Part shown: piece after piece, positions 51,608 through 59,976 of the stretch
Layout: each line of letters opens with the position of its first letter
Position numbering within the stretch: position 1 is the stretch's first letter
Source of the DNA: CAZGUH01 sp964529005
GTDB lineage: Bacteria; Actinomycetota; Acidimicrobiia; Acidimicrobiales; Ilumatobacteraceae
Direction: 5' to 3'
NCBI GenBank assembly: GCA_964529005.1
Contig: CAZGUH010000015.1
Location: 12,079 to 76,078, forward strand
Length of the DNA: 64,000 nt
Program-made: the position numbers and the translations under genes
The notes under the pieces: generated by a model
Seen by the model: only the letters and a program-made list of their open reading frames with translations
Databases searched by the model: none
Told to the model about the DNA's origin: nothing

Positions 51608-52164
51608 ACCGCCCGCGCGATCGACGAACCCGCTGGCGCAACGACGCGCACGGATATGGCCTCGTCAGCAAGACGTTGCATTGGCTGATCGCTGCCGCGA
51701 TCGCGGCCCAGCTGACGATCGGCTACCTGCTCGACAGCAGCGGTCACGGTCGCGGCCGAGGCCGCGGACGGAGCGGCGAATCGGGACGCGGGCGCGGTCG
51801 CGGCGGCGACGACGCGTTCGGCGATGACACACTGCTGACACTTCACGTCGTGCTCGGGGCGACGATCCTCGCCCTCGCCGCAGCGCGGCTCGCCTGGCGA
51901 CTCTCGACGCCGCTGCCGCCCTGGGCGTCGAGCCTCTCACGCGTCGAGCGACGCATCGCCCACTGGACCGAACGATCCCTCTACGCGTTGATGTTCGCGA
52001 TCCCGATCTCCGGTCTGGCGCTGATCATCGGAGACGACGACGATCTGCTCGGCGTGCACGTCGCGACGCACGTCATGTTCTTCGTCGCGATCACGATGCA
52101 CGTCGGGTTGGTGCTCAAGCATCAGGTCCTCGAGCGCGACGGCCTCCTGAGCCGCATGACGTGA
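51604..52164 (+). CDS. cytochrome b561-type membrane protein with Arg-Gly loop
   Basis: A 186-residue di-haem cytochrome b561 of the bacterial YodB/CybB type: four membrane helices with haem-ligand His in YGLVSKTLHWLIAA (His26), LTLHVVLGA, and VATHVMFFVAITMHVGL. Between helices 1 and 2 is an unusual insert rich in Arg-Gly repeats (residues about 49-68), absent from ordinary family members. It would carry electrons between quinone and a periplasmic acceptor. Coupled to the dioxygenase gene by a 4-base overlap. Confidence 0.86.
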   Translation: MNRPRDRRTRWRNDAHGYGLVSKTLHWLIAAAIAAQLTIGYLLDSSGHGRGRGRGRSGESGRGRGRGGDDAFGDDTLLTLHVVLGATILALAAARLAWRLSTPLPPWASSLSRVERRIAHWTERSLYALMFAIPISGLALIIGDDDDLLGVHVATHVMFFVAITMHVGLVLKHQVLERDGLLSRMT

Positions 52165-52186
52165 ACGCCCCGATCGGCGCCGGCAG

Positions 52187-53575
52187 CTATTGGGCCACGA
52201 GGCGCAGGCCGGTCGCGACCTCGAGGCGAAAGCGTCCGCGGCCCGTCCGTTCGATCCGCACGGGTGCGTCGCGCTCGTCCAGGCGGCGCTTCAGCAGGAT
52301 CAGCCGGCTCTCGAGGTTGTCCTTGAACCCCGGCATGTCGAGCGACGGATCGAGGCGCAGCTCCTTGTTGGTGAACTCGATGCGCCCGTCGGCGTCGTGC
52401 TGCCGCAGCAGCGTCCAGAGGATGCGGCCGGCGACGCCCTTGATGAGATAGTCGTTGGTGAAGAACACGCTGCCGTCGACGTCGAAGTAGCGCACCACGA
52501 CGGTCGCCGGCGCAGGCGCGGCCAGACGGGCGTGCGTCGCGGGCGGTGGAGGAGCCGGCGCCTCGTCGTCGGCGTCGAGCGCGCGGATGTGCTCGATCGC
52601 GCCGGCCAGCGCGTTCGCCACGATCGACAGCGTCTGCTGGTCGACCTCGTTGAACGCGACGGGCATCGCGCTCTCGACGGCGAGCACGCCGATCAGTTCG
52701 CCCCGCGCCATCGCCGGGACCGCGAGGCAGCTCTCGGCACGGGGGAGACCGGGCATCGGCAGCTGCCGACCCGGGCCGACGGCGCCGTCGTCCTCGTACT
52801 CGCGCCGGATGGAGCGGGAGTACTTGGCCATCTGTTGCAGCGCCCCGACGCGCAGCGGCTCGCAACGCGCCGCGGCCACGCCGATCACGCCGTCGCCGAT
52901 GGCCACCTCCGCGCCGATGCTCGCCGCATCGAACCCCCGTCGCCCCATCGTGTAGAGATTGCGCCCCTCCTCGTCGAGGAGCATGAGGTGGATGTGGCGA
53001 TAGCCGAGGAGGCGATCGAGCCCATCGAGCGTCGCGTCGACCAGCCCTTCGAGATCGGTGCAGCGCGCGACGCACGCGGACAGTTCGGCGAGCGCGCCGA
53101 GGTCGGCCCGGCGATGGCGCGGCAGGGTGGACGGGTCGGGGCGAACGCCCGACGGGTGGGGCGGCACCCGCACGATGTCGACGACCCGGAAGATGTCCGC
53201 GGCGCGCAAGCGGAACACGTCTTGCATGCCCTCCAGCGCGGCGATGGCGTCGACGTCGGTGCGCAGCTCCTCGAACACATGGCCGCGGCGTTCTGTGCGT
53301 TCGTAGACGAGCGACAGACGGAACTCCTCGTACGTCACCGGATCCAGCAGCAGCAGGCTCGCTCGCGGGTTTGCAGCGATGTTGCGGGCGGTCTTCGACA
53401 TGAACTGGTTGGACAGCGCGATCCGATCGCTGCCGACGCGGTGGGCGCGGGTGAGGTAGGTGATGTTGGGCATCCCGCCGGAGCCTGCCGTCGCCAGCAC
53501 ACCGGGGACCGCGCCGCCGAAACAGCGATCGATGTCGATCAGTCCGAGGTGCTCATGGTCGCTGCGGGCGGTCAT
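52187..53575 (-). CDS. PNPOx-like / GAF / winged-helix-like sensor protein
   Basis: A 462-residue three-part protein. Residues about 15-130 form a pyridoxamine-oxidase-like flavin or haem-binding split barrel (GVLATAGSGGMPNITYL, SLLLLDP). Residues about 160-325 form a GAF domain (LGYRHIHLMLLDEEGRNLYTMG, AIGDGVIGVAA, SCLAVPAMARGELIGVLAV). The C-terminal 110 residues resemble a response-type winged helix (GVAGRILWTLLRQHD, LILLKRRLDERD). The combination suggests a redox or ligand sensor with an output domain. The ATG at 53575 overlaps the stop of a second, single-domain PNPOx gene. Confidence 0.78.
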   Translation of the reverse strand: MTARSDHEHLGLIDIDRCFGGAVPGVLATAGSGGMPNITYLTRAHRVGSDRIALSNQFMSKTARNIAANPRASLLLLDPVTYEEFRLSLVYERTERRGHVFEELRTDVDAIAALEGMQDVFRLRAADIFRVVDIVRVPPHPSGVRPDPSTLPRHRRADLGALAELSACVARCTDLEGLVDATLDGLDRLLGYRHIHLMLLDEEGRNLYTMGRRGFDAASIGAEVAIGDGVIGVAAARCEPLRVGALQQMAKYSRSIRREYEDDGAVGPGRQLPMPGLPRAESCLAVPAMARGELIGVLAVESAMPVAFNEVDQQTLSIVANALAGAIEHIRALDADDEAPAPPPPATHARLAAPAPATVVVRYFDVDGSVFFTNDYLIKGVAGRILWTLLRQHDADGRIEFTNKELRLDPSLDMPGFKDNLESRLILLKRRLDERDAPVRIERTGRGRFRLEVATGLRLVAQ

Positions 53576-54021
53576 CTGGCCGCCGCCACTCGCCGGCCAG
53601 CGGACGGTCCCGGCGTCTGGTCGAACACCTCGTCGACCACCATCACCACCGTCACCGATTCGATCGGCAACAGCTGACGGGTGAGCGAAGGCGGGTGCCC
53701 ATCGGTGTCCGCGATGGCGGCGAGGAAGAGCGCACTGTGCTCGTCCATCAGCGCGAGTTCGTCGTCGCTCGGCGGTGCGACGCTCACCACCCGTCCCTTG
53801 AGCTGGACCGAGCGCAGCGTCCGGACGTCGGCCGCGGTGACCGCGACCAGCCCCGAGCCGAGGTTCTCCACCGTCACCGGGTCGTCGGCGCTCATCACCA
53901 GCCGCACGGCTCCGCTCGTGGCGTCGTCGATCGTCAGGGCGAACGCTCGCGTCGCCCGTGGCTCGCCGTCGAGGCTGACCGTGCCGACGACGAGGCTCGT
54001 GCCGGCCTCGAGGATGGACAT
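53572..54021 (-). CDS. pyridoxamine 5'-phosphate oxidase-like split-barrel protein
   Basis: About 149 residues (155 if the GTG at 54039 is used instead of ATG 54021). The split-barrel pattern is VVGTVSLDGEPRATRAFA, VRLVMSADDPVTVENL, VAVTAADVRTLRSVQLKGRV. Relatives bind FMN, F420 or haem, and some sense stress. Its stop overlaps the start of the PNPOx/GAF protein (ATGA), so both are made together, perhaps as partners. It is divergent from the hemerythrin gene. Confidence 0.75.
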   Translation of the reverse strand: MSILEAGTSLVVGTVSLDGEPRATRAFALTIDDATSGAVRLVMSADDPVTVENLGSGLVAVTAADVRTLRSVQLKGRVVSVAPPSDDELALMDEHSALFLAAIADTDGHPPSLTRQLLPIESVTVVMVVDEVFDQTPGPSAGRRVAAAR

Positions 54022-54174
54022 GACCTCCGAACTGAACACGAATCTCGCTTTGCAGGTTCCTTGAGGGAAATGTGGGTGTGAGATTACGAGGCATTCAGGA
54101 ACGGGCGCACACCAGATCGTTCACCATGGGCTCGCCTCGCCGGAGACGCCGGCGCCGACTGAACGGAGCAGACC

Positions 54175-54906
54175 ATGAGCCTCACCACAACCACGACCGC
54201 GACCTCGACCGTCACCGCCGCCACCGCTGGCGACGACTTCCGCCTCGCCGTGTTCGACCTGTACCGCGACATCCACAAGGGCATGCGCGCCGAGTTGTTC
54301 GCCCTGACTTCCTCGGCCGGTTCGCTCGACCCGGCCGACGTCGTGGGATGGATGGCGCTCGCCGAACACACCGGCGCGGTGGAGAGGATGCTCATCGACC
54401 ACGCGCACCACGAGGACTCGTTCATCGATCCCGTGTTGCGCGAACACTGTCCGGCGCTGGCAGCACAGGTGATCGACGACCACGAGCGCCTCGACGCAGA
54501 GTTCGCCGCGATCGCCGGCGTCATTCGCTCCGGCGCCGAAGCTCCGGCGGCGGACCGCCGCCGCCTGGCGCATCTCGGCTACCTGCGCCTGTCCGCGTTC
54601 ACCAGCTCGTATCTCGCTCACCAGTGCGTCGAGGAGTTCGAGATCACCCCGGCTCTGGAGCAGGCGGTCGGAGTCGAGGAGATGGTCGGCATCCACATGG
54701 CGATCATCGGATCGATCCCGCCGGACGAGATGGCCAAGGCGCTGGCGATCATGTTGCCGGCGATGAACGCCGACGATCGCGTCGAGCTGCTCGGCGGGAT
54801 GCGGGCGGCCGCCCCGCCCGAGGCGTTCGCCGGCGTGGTCGACCTGGCTCGTTCGGTCCTGCGCCCGAGCGACTTCGCGGCCGTCGCCGCACGGATGGAA
54901 CTCTGA
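54175..54906 (+). CDS. hemerythrin-domain protein
   Basis: A 243-residue protein with a hemerythrin-like four-helix bundle: candidate iron ligands in LYRDIHKGMRAEL, LAEHTGAVE, LIDHAHHEDSFIDPVL (HHxxE), IDDHERLDAEF and LAHQCVEEFEI. Such proteins bind O2 or NO, or act in redox sensing. The N-terminus is Thr-rich and the C-terminus holds extra helices (residues 165-243) beyond the bundle. It is divergent from the two PNPOx-fold genes, which also suggests a redox theme. Confidence 0.82.
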   Translation: MSLTTTTTATSTVTAATAGDDFRLAVFDLYRDIHKGMRAELFALTSSAGSLDPADVVGWMALAEHTGAVERMLIDHAHHEDSFIDPVLREHCPALAAQVIDDHERLDAEFAAIAGVIRSGAEAPAADRRRLAHLGYLRLSAFTSSYLAHQCVEEFEITPALEQAVGVEEMVGIHMAIIGSIPPDEMAKALAIMLPAMNADDRVELLGGMRAAAPPEAFAGVVDLARSVLRPSDFAAVAARMEL

Positions 54907-55006
54907 GCGCGCGACGGCCCTCGGCGCAGGCCCGTCGCGATTGCGGCGGGACATGTGCCGAGGGCCGGCCGGACGCCACTCCGGCGTGCTGCTCGTTCCG
55001 TGCTGC

Positions 55007-55258
55007 TCATTCCTTGCGGCGAAGGACCGAACGGCGAGCGCGGTACTCGTCCTCGTCGATCTCGCCTCGTGCGTACCGCTCGGCGAGGACCTGCTCTCCC
55101 GAGCGCGCCCCGCAGTGCTGCCACCGCCGCCGCAACGTGAGAATCACGACGACCCACAACGTGATGAACAGCAGCGGGATGATCGGGAACCAGGGCCACG
55201 GCCCGTCGTCGCCCCAGCGGTCATGGGCGAGCACGGCCGTGTTGAGGAAGGCCATCAT
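55007..55258 (-). CDS. SHOCT-domain small membrane protein
   Basis: An 83-residue protein with one membrane helix (PWFPIIPLLFITLWVVVILT) and a C-terminal SHOCT motif (LAERYARGEIDEDEYRARRSVL). SHOCT domains occur at the ends of many unrelated proteins and may mediate oligomerisation. Its ATG at 55258 overlaps the stop of the ABC permease (ATGA), making it part of that transporter operon. Confidence 0.85.
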   Translation of the reverse strand: MMAFLNTAVLAHDRWGDDGPWPWFPIIPLLFITLWVVVILTLRRRWQHCGARSGEQVLAERYARGEIDEDEYRARRSVLRRKE

Positions 55259-56046
55259 GCGGTCACGTCCCTTCTGTTGACGAGCAGGAGCGTCGCCGCC
55301 CCTGCGATGGTGGTGTAGGCAATGGCGGTCACGACGGCTCGGGCGAAGCCGAGCTCGACCGTCCCGCCGCGGATCAGCGACGCCAGCACCTGGCCGGGGA
55401 ACCAGCGGTAGCCGGCGTCCCACGAGTCGACGACGATGTTCTCGAACGGCCCGGCCCAGGCGAACCCGACGGCGAGCGCGATCGGCGCGGAGCGGAAGAT
55501 GACCGCCAGGGTTGCGCCGAAGATCGCCCATCCGGCGACGCCCGACATCGCGGCGCCGTAGTCGGCCAGCGCATCACCCAGGCCGGCGAGAGACCACCAC
55601 TCGGAGGTGGGGATGTCCTGGGTGGGCGCGAGCGCGGTCGCCAGCGCGACGCTGGCGATCTCGGCGACGGCGGCGATGCCCGCGGCGACGAGCAGCAGCG
55701 CGGCGAGCTTGCCGACGATCAGCCGCAAGCGGTGCGGATCACGTAGCAGCAGCGCACGGAACGTGCCGCCGGAGAACTCCGTGGCGATCACCGCGATGAA
55801 CGTCACGAAGACGAGGAATCCGGCGAACGACGCGCCGATCGCGAACGGCATGCTGGCTCCACCGGTGGTGGACAGCTCGGCGATCGTCGCGCCGCCGCGC
55901 CGTGAGTTGCTGACGCCGCTGTCGCTGGCGGATGCCATGACGGAGAACGTGGCGACGGTCGCGAACGCGAGCGCGCCGACGATCGCGTATGTCAGCGGTC
56001 GCCGCCGGGTGAAGCGGCCGAGCTCGGCACGCACGATGTGCATCAT
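55255..56046 (-). CDS. ABC-2-type transporter permease
   Basis: A 263-residue membrane protein with six predicted helices: TYAIVGALAFATVATFSV, FAGFLVFVTFIAVIATEF (followed by SGGTFRALLLRDPHR, typical of ABC-2 permeases), LAALLLVAAGIAAVAEIASVAL, GWAIFGATLAVIF and others. It overlaps the ATPase gene upstream and the SHOCT gene downstream by four bases each. Likely exports a drug, peptide or lipid; the adjacent two-component system suggests induction by cell-envelope stress. Confidence 0.86.
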   Translation of the reverse strand: MMHIVRAELGRFTRRRPLTYAIVGALAFATVATFSVMASASDSGVSNSRRGGATIAELSTTGGASMPFAIGASFAGFLVFVTFIAVIATEFSGGTFRALLLRDPHRLRLIVGKLAALLLVAAGIAAVAEIASVALATALAPTQDIPTSEWWSLAGLGDALADYGAAMSGVAGWAIFGATLAVIFRSAPIALAVGFAWAGPFENIVVDSWDAGYRWFPGQVLASLIRGGTVELGFARAVVTAIAYTTIAGAATLLLVNRRDVTA

Positions 56047-57011
56047 CGGAGGACTCCTGTGGTTGCGGGGACGGGTGTGGGTGAGGCGACGCCGTCGCGC
56101 TCGGCGACGACCGCGAGATAGCGCTCCTCCAACGTGGTGCGGCTGGGACGGAGCTCGACGAGGACGATGCCCGCCTCGAATGCGGCGCGGTTCAGCGCGG
56201 CGGCCATGTCGGTGATGTCGCTCGCGTTGGCGGGCACGACGAGTCGGTGACCGTCGCGCCGGCCCGTCAGGCCTCGGCGGGCGACGATCGACTCGAGGCG
56301 GCCGAGATCGTCGGCGTTCTGCGGCGCGATCTCCAGCGCCCCGCCGGCGCTCTCCAGGAACGCGGCGGTCGAGCCCTGATAGATCCGGTGACCGGCCTCG
56401 ATCAGGATCAGCCAGTCGCAGACCTGCTCGAGCTCGCTCAGGTCGTGCGACGAGACGAGCACCGTGCGGCCGCTGCCTGACAGCCCGGCGATCAGCGTTC
56501 TCATCTCGCGCACGCCTTGCGGGTCGAGCCCGTTGGACGGCTCGTCGAGGATCAGCAGCTCGGGATCCCCGAGCAGGGCCGCGGCGATGCCGAGGCGCTG
56601 CTTCATCCCCAGGGAGTACGAGCGGTAGCGGTCGTCGCCGCGCCCTGCGAGGCCGACTTCATCGAGCAAACGCCCGATGTGGGCACGGTCGAACCCTCCG
56701 ACCGTGGCGAACAGCTCCAGGTTCTGCTCGCCGGTCAGCGAGGGGTAGAACGCGGGGGACTCGATCATCGCCCCCACCCTGGAGAGGTAGGCAGCGGGAT
56801 CGTCGATCGGCCGGCCGAGAACGGCGCCTGTTCCTGCTGTCGGGCGCACGAGCCCCAGGAGCATCGCCATCGTGGTCGTCTTGCCCGAGCCGTTCGGCCC
56901 GATGAAACCGGCCACGACACCGGTCGGCAGTTCGATGTCGAGCGCGTCGACCGCGGTGCGCTGCCCGTAGCGCTTGGTCAATCCGGTGACGGAAACGGCG
57001 GTGGAAGTCAT
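56043..57011 (-). CDS. ABC transporter ATP-binding protein
   Basis: A 322-residue ATPase of the drug/bacitracin-export type: Walker A GFIGPNGSGKTTTMAML, signature SLGMKQRLGIAAALL (LGMKQ, as in many ABC-2 systems), Walker B LLILDEPSNGLD and H-loop LVSSHDLSE. The C-terminal 90 residues hold the dimerisation-like extension common in this class. Pairs with the permease encoded next. It lies 74 bases downstream of the response-regulator gene. Confidence 0.92.
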   Translation of the reverse strand: MTSTAVSVTGLTKRYGQRTAVDALDIELPTGVVAGFIGPNGSGKTTTMAMLLGLVRPTAGTGAVLGRPIDDPAAYLSRVGAMIESPAFYPSLTGEQNLELFATVGGFDRAHIGRLLDEVGLAGRGDDRYRSYSLGMKQRLGIAAALLGDPELLILDEPSNGLDPQGVREMRTLIAGLSGSGRTVLVSSHDLSELEQVCDWLILIEAGHRIYQGSTAAFLESAGGALEIAPQNADDLGRLESIVARRGLTGRRDGHRLVVPANASDITDMAAALNRAAFEAGIVLVELRPSRTTLEERYLAVVAERDGVASPTPVPATTGVLR

Positions 57012-57085
57012 GTCTCCATCGTCGTGATCTGCGTGCCGGTCGGCGTCCTCCCACGGAAGGCTTGTCGGCTACGCCCGGTGGAGTA

Positions 57086-57751
57086 TCAGCCGCGCCATCC
57101 GGCGCGCACCAAGCCGCTCTCGTAGGCGAACACGACCAGCTGGGCGCGGTCGCGAGCGCCGAGCTTGATCATCGCTCGGCTCACGTGCGTCTTCGCGGTC
57201 GCGCTGCTCATGTACAAGCGCTCGGCGATCTCGTCGTTGGTGAGGCCGCCGGCGACGAGGACGACCACCTCACGCTCGCGTTCGGTCAGCAGCGACACGT
57301 CGGCGTGCGGCGCGGGCTCCTTGGCGCGGGCGGCGAACTCCTCGATCAGCCGGCGCGTGATGCGCGGCGAGAGCAGCGCGTCGCCGCGCACCACCGTGCG
57401 AACCGCACGCAGCAACTCCTCGGGCTCGGTGTCCTTGACGAGGAACCCGTTGGCGCCGGCGCGGATCGCCTCGAACACGTACTCGTCGAGGTCGAAGGTC
57501 GTCAGGATCACCACCTTGACCGCCGACAGGGCGGCGTCGGCGGAGATGCGCCGCGTCGCCTCCAACCCGTCGACGTTCGGCATCCGGATGTCCATCAGGA
57601 TCACGTCGGGTCGCAGGTCGGCCGCCATCCGGGTCGCCTCCGCGCCGTCGGATGCCTCCCCGACGACGCTGATGTCGTCCTGCGCGTCGAGCAACGATCG
57701 AAAGCCGGCGCGCACGAGCGCCTGGTCGTCGGCGAGCACGACGGAGATCAC
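57086..57751 (-). CDS. NarL/LuxR-family response regulator
   Basis: A 221-residue two-domain regulator: receiver with VVLADDQALVRAGF (acid pocket), phospho-acceptor in VILMDIRMPNVDG (Asp about 54), VVILTTFD and the Lys in GFLVKDTEPEE; C-terminal LuxR HTH in LLTEREREVVVLVAGGLTNDEIAERLYMSSATAKTHVSRAM. It overlaps the sensor kinase gene (ATGA) and probably controls the ABC operon downstream. Confidence 0.93.
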   Translation of the reverse strand: MISVVLADDQALVRAGFRSLLDAQDDISVVGEASDGAEATRMAADLRPDVILMDIRMPNVDGLEATRRISADAALSAVKVVILTTFDLDEYVFEAIRAGANGFLVKDTEPEELLRAVRTVVRGDALLSPRITRRLIEEFAARAKEPAPHADVSLLTEREREVVVLVAGGLTNDEIAERLYMSSATAKTHVSRAMIKLGARDRAQLVVFAYESGLVRAGWRG

Positions 57752-58860
57752 GGTGCGTTCCCCGGGATGCGGGCGTGGACGCGCACACCTCGCCCGCGGT
57801 TCGCCGTCACCTCGACGTGGCCACCGACCGACCGGGCGCGCTCGTGCATGCCGGTGATGCCGCTGCCGGTCGGCGCGACCGTGCCGGCGCCGTCGTCGGT
57901 CACGTCGATGGCGAGACCGTCGCCGTACGCGACGCGCACGTGCACCGCGTTGGCGCGGGCGTGCCGGACGACGTTCGTGAGCGCCTCCTGGATGATCCGA
58001 TATGCGGCCAGCTCGGACGCGGCGGGCGCGGCAATCGGCTCGCCGACGATCTCCAGTGTCGCGTCGAGGCCACTCGTTCGCACGTTCTCCACGAGCGTTG
58101 GCACATCGGCGAGCGTCGGCGCCGGTGACCGCGGCGCGGCCTCGCCGCGGCGGAGGACGTCGAGGGCGACACGCAGCTCGCGCAGCGCTTCATGGCTCGC
58201 CTGCTTGATCGTTACGAGCGCCGGCTCTGCGCGGTCGGGATGGGTGGCGAGGAGGTGCAGGGCGACGCTCGCCTGCACGTTGATCAACGAGATGTTGTGC
58301 GCCAGCACGTCGTGCAGCTCCTGAGCGAGCTCCAGCCGTTGCTCGCCGGCGCGGCGTTCACGCTCCCGCTCCTGCGCCTGCCGGCGTTCGACCACCTGCG
58401 TCCGGCGCAGGTTGACCAGCTCGCTGATGACGACGATCGCGGTGAGCCACCCGGCGACGAGCGCCAGATGACTGGCGCGCAGGCCGTCCGATCCGGCGAC
58501 GTCGAGCGCGCTGGCGACGACGTAGCCGGCGAACGCAGCGCTCGCCACGGCGATGCTCACGCGTCGCGAGCGATGGATCGCCAGGTGGAAGAACGCCACG
58601 GCGACGCTGGCGAAGATCGGGCCGTACGGATAGCCGCGGGCGATGTAGACCTCGACTGCGGCGACCGCGGCGATCGCGGAGGAGGTCGTGTAGACGTCGC
58701 GCCAGGCGAGAGCGACCGGGCCGATCAGCACGAGCACTACGGCCAGCGCGTCGATGCCACGCCGCTCCGGCTGGTTGCTCGCCGCGCCGAACGATCCCAC
58801 CACCTGGAGGGCGGCGAGCGCGAGCGAGAGCACCCACGCAGATCGTGCCGGCCACCTCAC
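57748..58860 (-). CDS. NarL-type sensor histidine kinase (HisKA_3)
   Basis: A 370-residue kinase with five or six N-terminal membrane helices (about 5-155) and little extracytoplasmic sequence, typical of intramembrane-sensing kinases. The phospho-acceptor His is in LELAQELHDVLAHNISLINVQASVAL; the ATPase domain has IIQEALTNVVRHARA (N box), DVTDDGAGTV and GSGITGMHERARSVGG. It should phosphorylate the coupled response regulator. The GTG at 58860 is the annotated start; few alternatives exist. Confidence 0.9.
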   Translation of the reverse strand: MRWPARSAWVLSLALAALQVVGSFGAASNQPERRGIDALAVVLVLIGPVALAWRDVYTTSSAIAAVAAVEVYIARGYPYGPIFASVAVAFFHLAIHRSRRVSIAVASAAFAGYVVASALDVAGSDGLRASHLALVAGWLTAIVVISELVNLRRTQVVERRQAQERERERRAGEQRLELAQELHDVLAHNISLINVQASVALHLLATHPDRAEPALVTIKQASHEALRELRVALDVLRRGEAAPRSPAPTLADVPTLVENVRTSGLDATLEIVGEPIAAPAASELAAYRIIQEALTNVVRHARANAVHVRVAYGDGLAIDVTDDGAGTVAPTGSGITGMHERARSVGGHVEVTANRGRGVRVHARIPGNAP

Positions 58861-59019
58861 CCCACGGACGCTACGCGCGGCGCCACCGGTTCACATCCGT
58901 CAGCGGGAGGATCTGCGCCTACGCCGACCGGTGTACACGCGCGTCCGGACTGGCGGAACGCGCGACGCGATCGGTGGCAAACTCCGGTGTTCGCCTCGCC
59001 TCGCCCACAAGGAGCATTC

Positions 59020-59943
59020 GTGGAGACACGTCGGATCGGAAGCCTCGACGTCTCGGTCGTCGGGCTCGGTTGCAACGCTTTCGGCTCTCGCATCGACGAG
59101 GCCCAGACGGCGGCGGTCGTGGCCGCGGCGCTCGACGCCGGGATCAACTACTTCGACACCGCCGAGAGCTACGGCGGCGGCCAGTCGGAGACGTTGCTCG
59201 GGAAGGCGTTGGGGTCGCGGAGGGACGAGGTCGTCGTCGCGACGAAGTGGGGCCACACCTATCAGCTGCAGCCGGGGGAGCGTGGCGGCGACCCGGCGCT
59301 GATCCGCGCTCGGCTCGAAGCCAGCCTGCGGCGGCTCGGCACCGATCGCATCGACCACTACCAGATGCACCGCCCCGACCCGGACACGCCGGTGGCCGAG
59401 ACGCTCTGGTGCCTGGCCGAGCTGAAGGCAGAAGGAAAGATCCGCGAGATCGGGTGCACGCACTTCACCGCCGACCAGCTGCGCGCCGCGCACGCGATCG
59501 ACGGGGTCGAGGGGTGGCCGTCGGTCCAGAACCACTACTCCCTGTTGACGCGGGCGCCGGAGACCGACGGCGTGCTCGACGCGTGCCGCGAGTTGGGCGT
59601 CGCCTTCGTGCCGTACTTCCCGCTCGAGTCGGGCGTCCTCACCGGGAAGTACACGTCGGCGACGGAGTTCCCCGAGGGCTCCCGCCTCGCCAGAGCCGGG
59701 AAGTCCGCTGCCCAGTTCATCGACCCCGACAAGCTCGCCGCCGTCCGCCGCCTGGAGGCGTGGGCCGGCGATCACGGCCGGACGATCCTCGACCTGGCGA
59801 TGAGCTGGCTGACCTCGAACCCCCTCGTCGCCACCGTCATCGCAGGCGCCAGCAAGCCCGAGCAGGTGGGCGCCAACGTCGCAGCCGGAATGTGGGCGTT
59901 GACGGAGTCGCAGCGCGCTGAGGTGGCGGGCCTGGCCGGCTGA
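59020..59943 (+). CDS. aldo/keto reductase
   Basis: A 307-residue AKR barrel protein: METRRIGSLDVSVVGLGCNAFG, GINYFDTAESYGGGQSETLLGKAL (catalytic Asp/Tyr), VVVATKWGH (Lys), DHYQMHRPDPDTP (His), and the NADP-binding end VATVIAGASKPEQV. GTG at 59020 has AAGGAG about five bases upstream. Standalone gene, divergent from the sensor kinase and convergent with the ABC exporter. Confidence 0.9.
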   Translation: METRRIGSLDVSVVGLGCNAFGSRIDEAQTAAVVAAALDAGINYFDTAESYGGGQSETLLGKALGSRRDEVVVATKWGHTYQLQPGERGGDPALIRARLEASLRRLGTDRIDHYQMHRPDPDTPVAETLWCLAELKAEGKIREIGCTHFTADQLRAAHAIDGVEGWPSVQNHYSLLTRAPETDGVLDACRELGVAFVPYFPLESGVLTGKYTSATEFPEGSRLARAGKSAAQFIDPDKLAAVRRLEAWAGDHGRTILDLAMSWLTSNPLVATVIAGASKPEQVGANVAAGMWALTESQRAEVAGLAG

Positions 59944-59976
59944 GATCGACGAAGCCGGCGGGCGCCGCCCGGGCGA

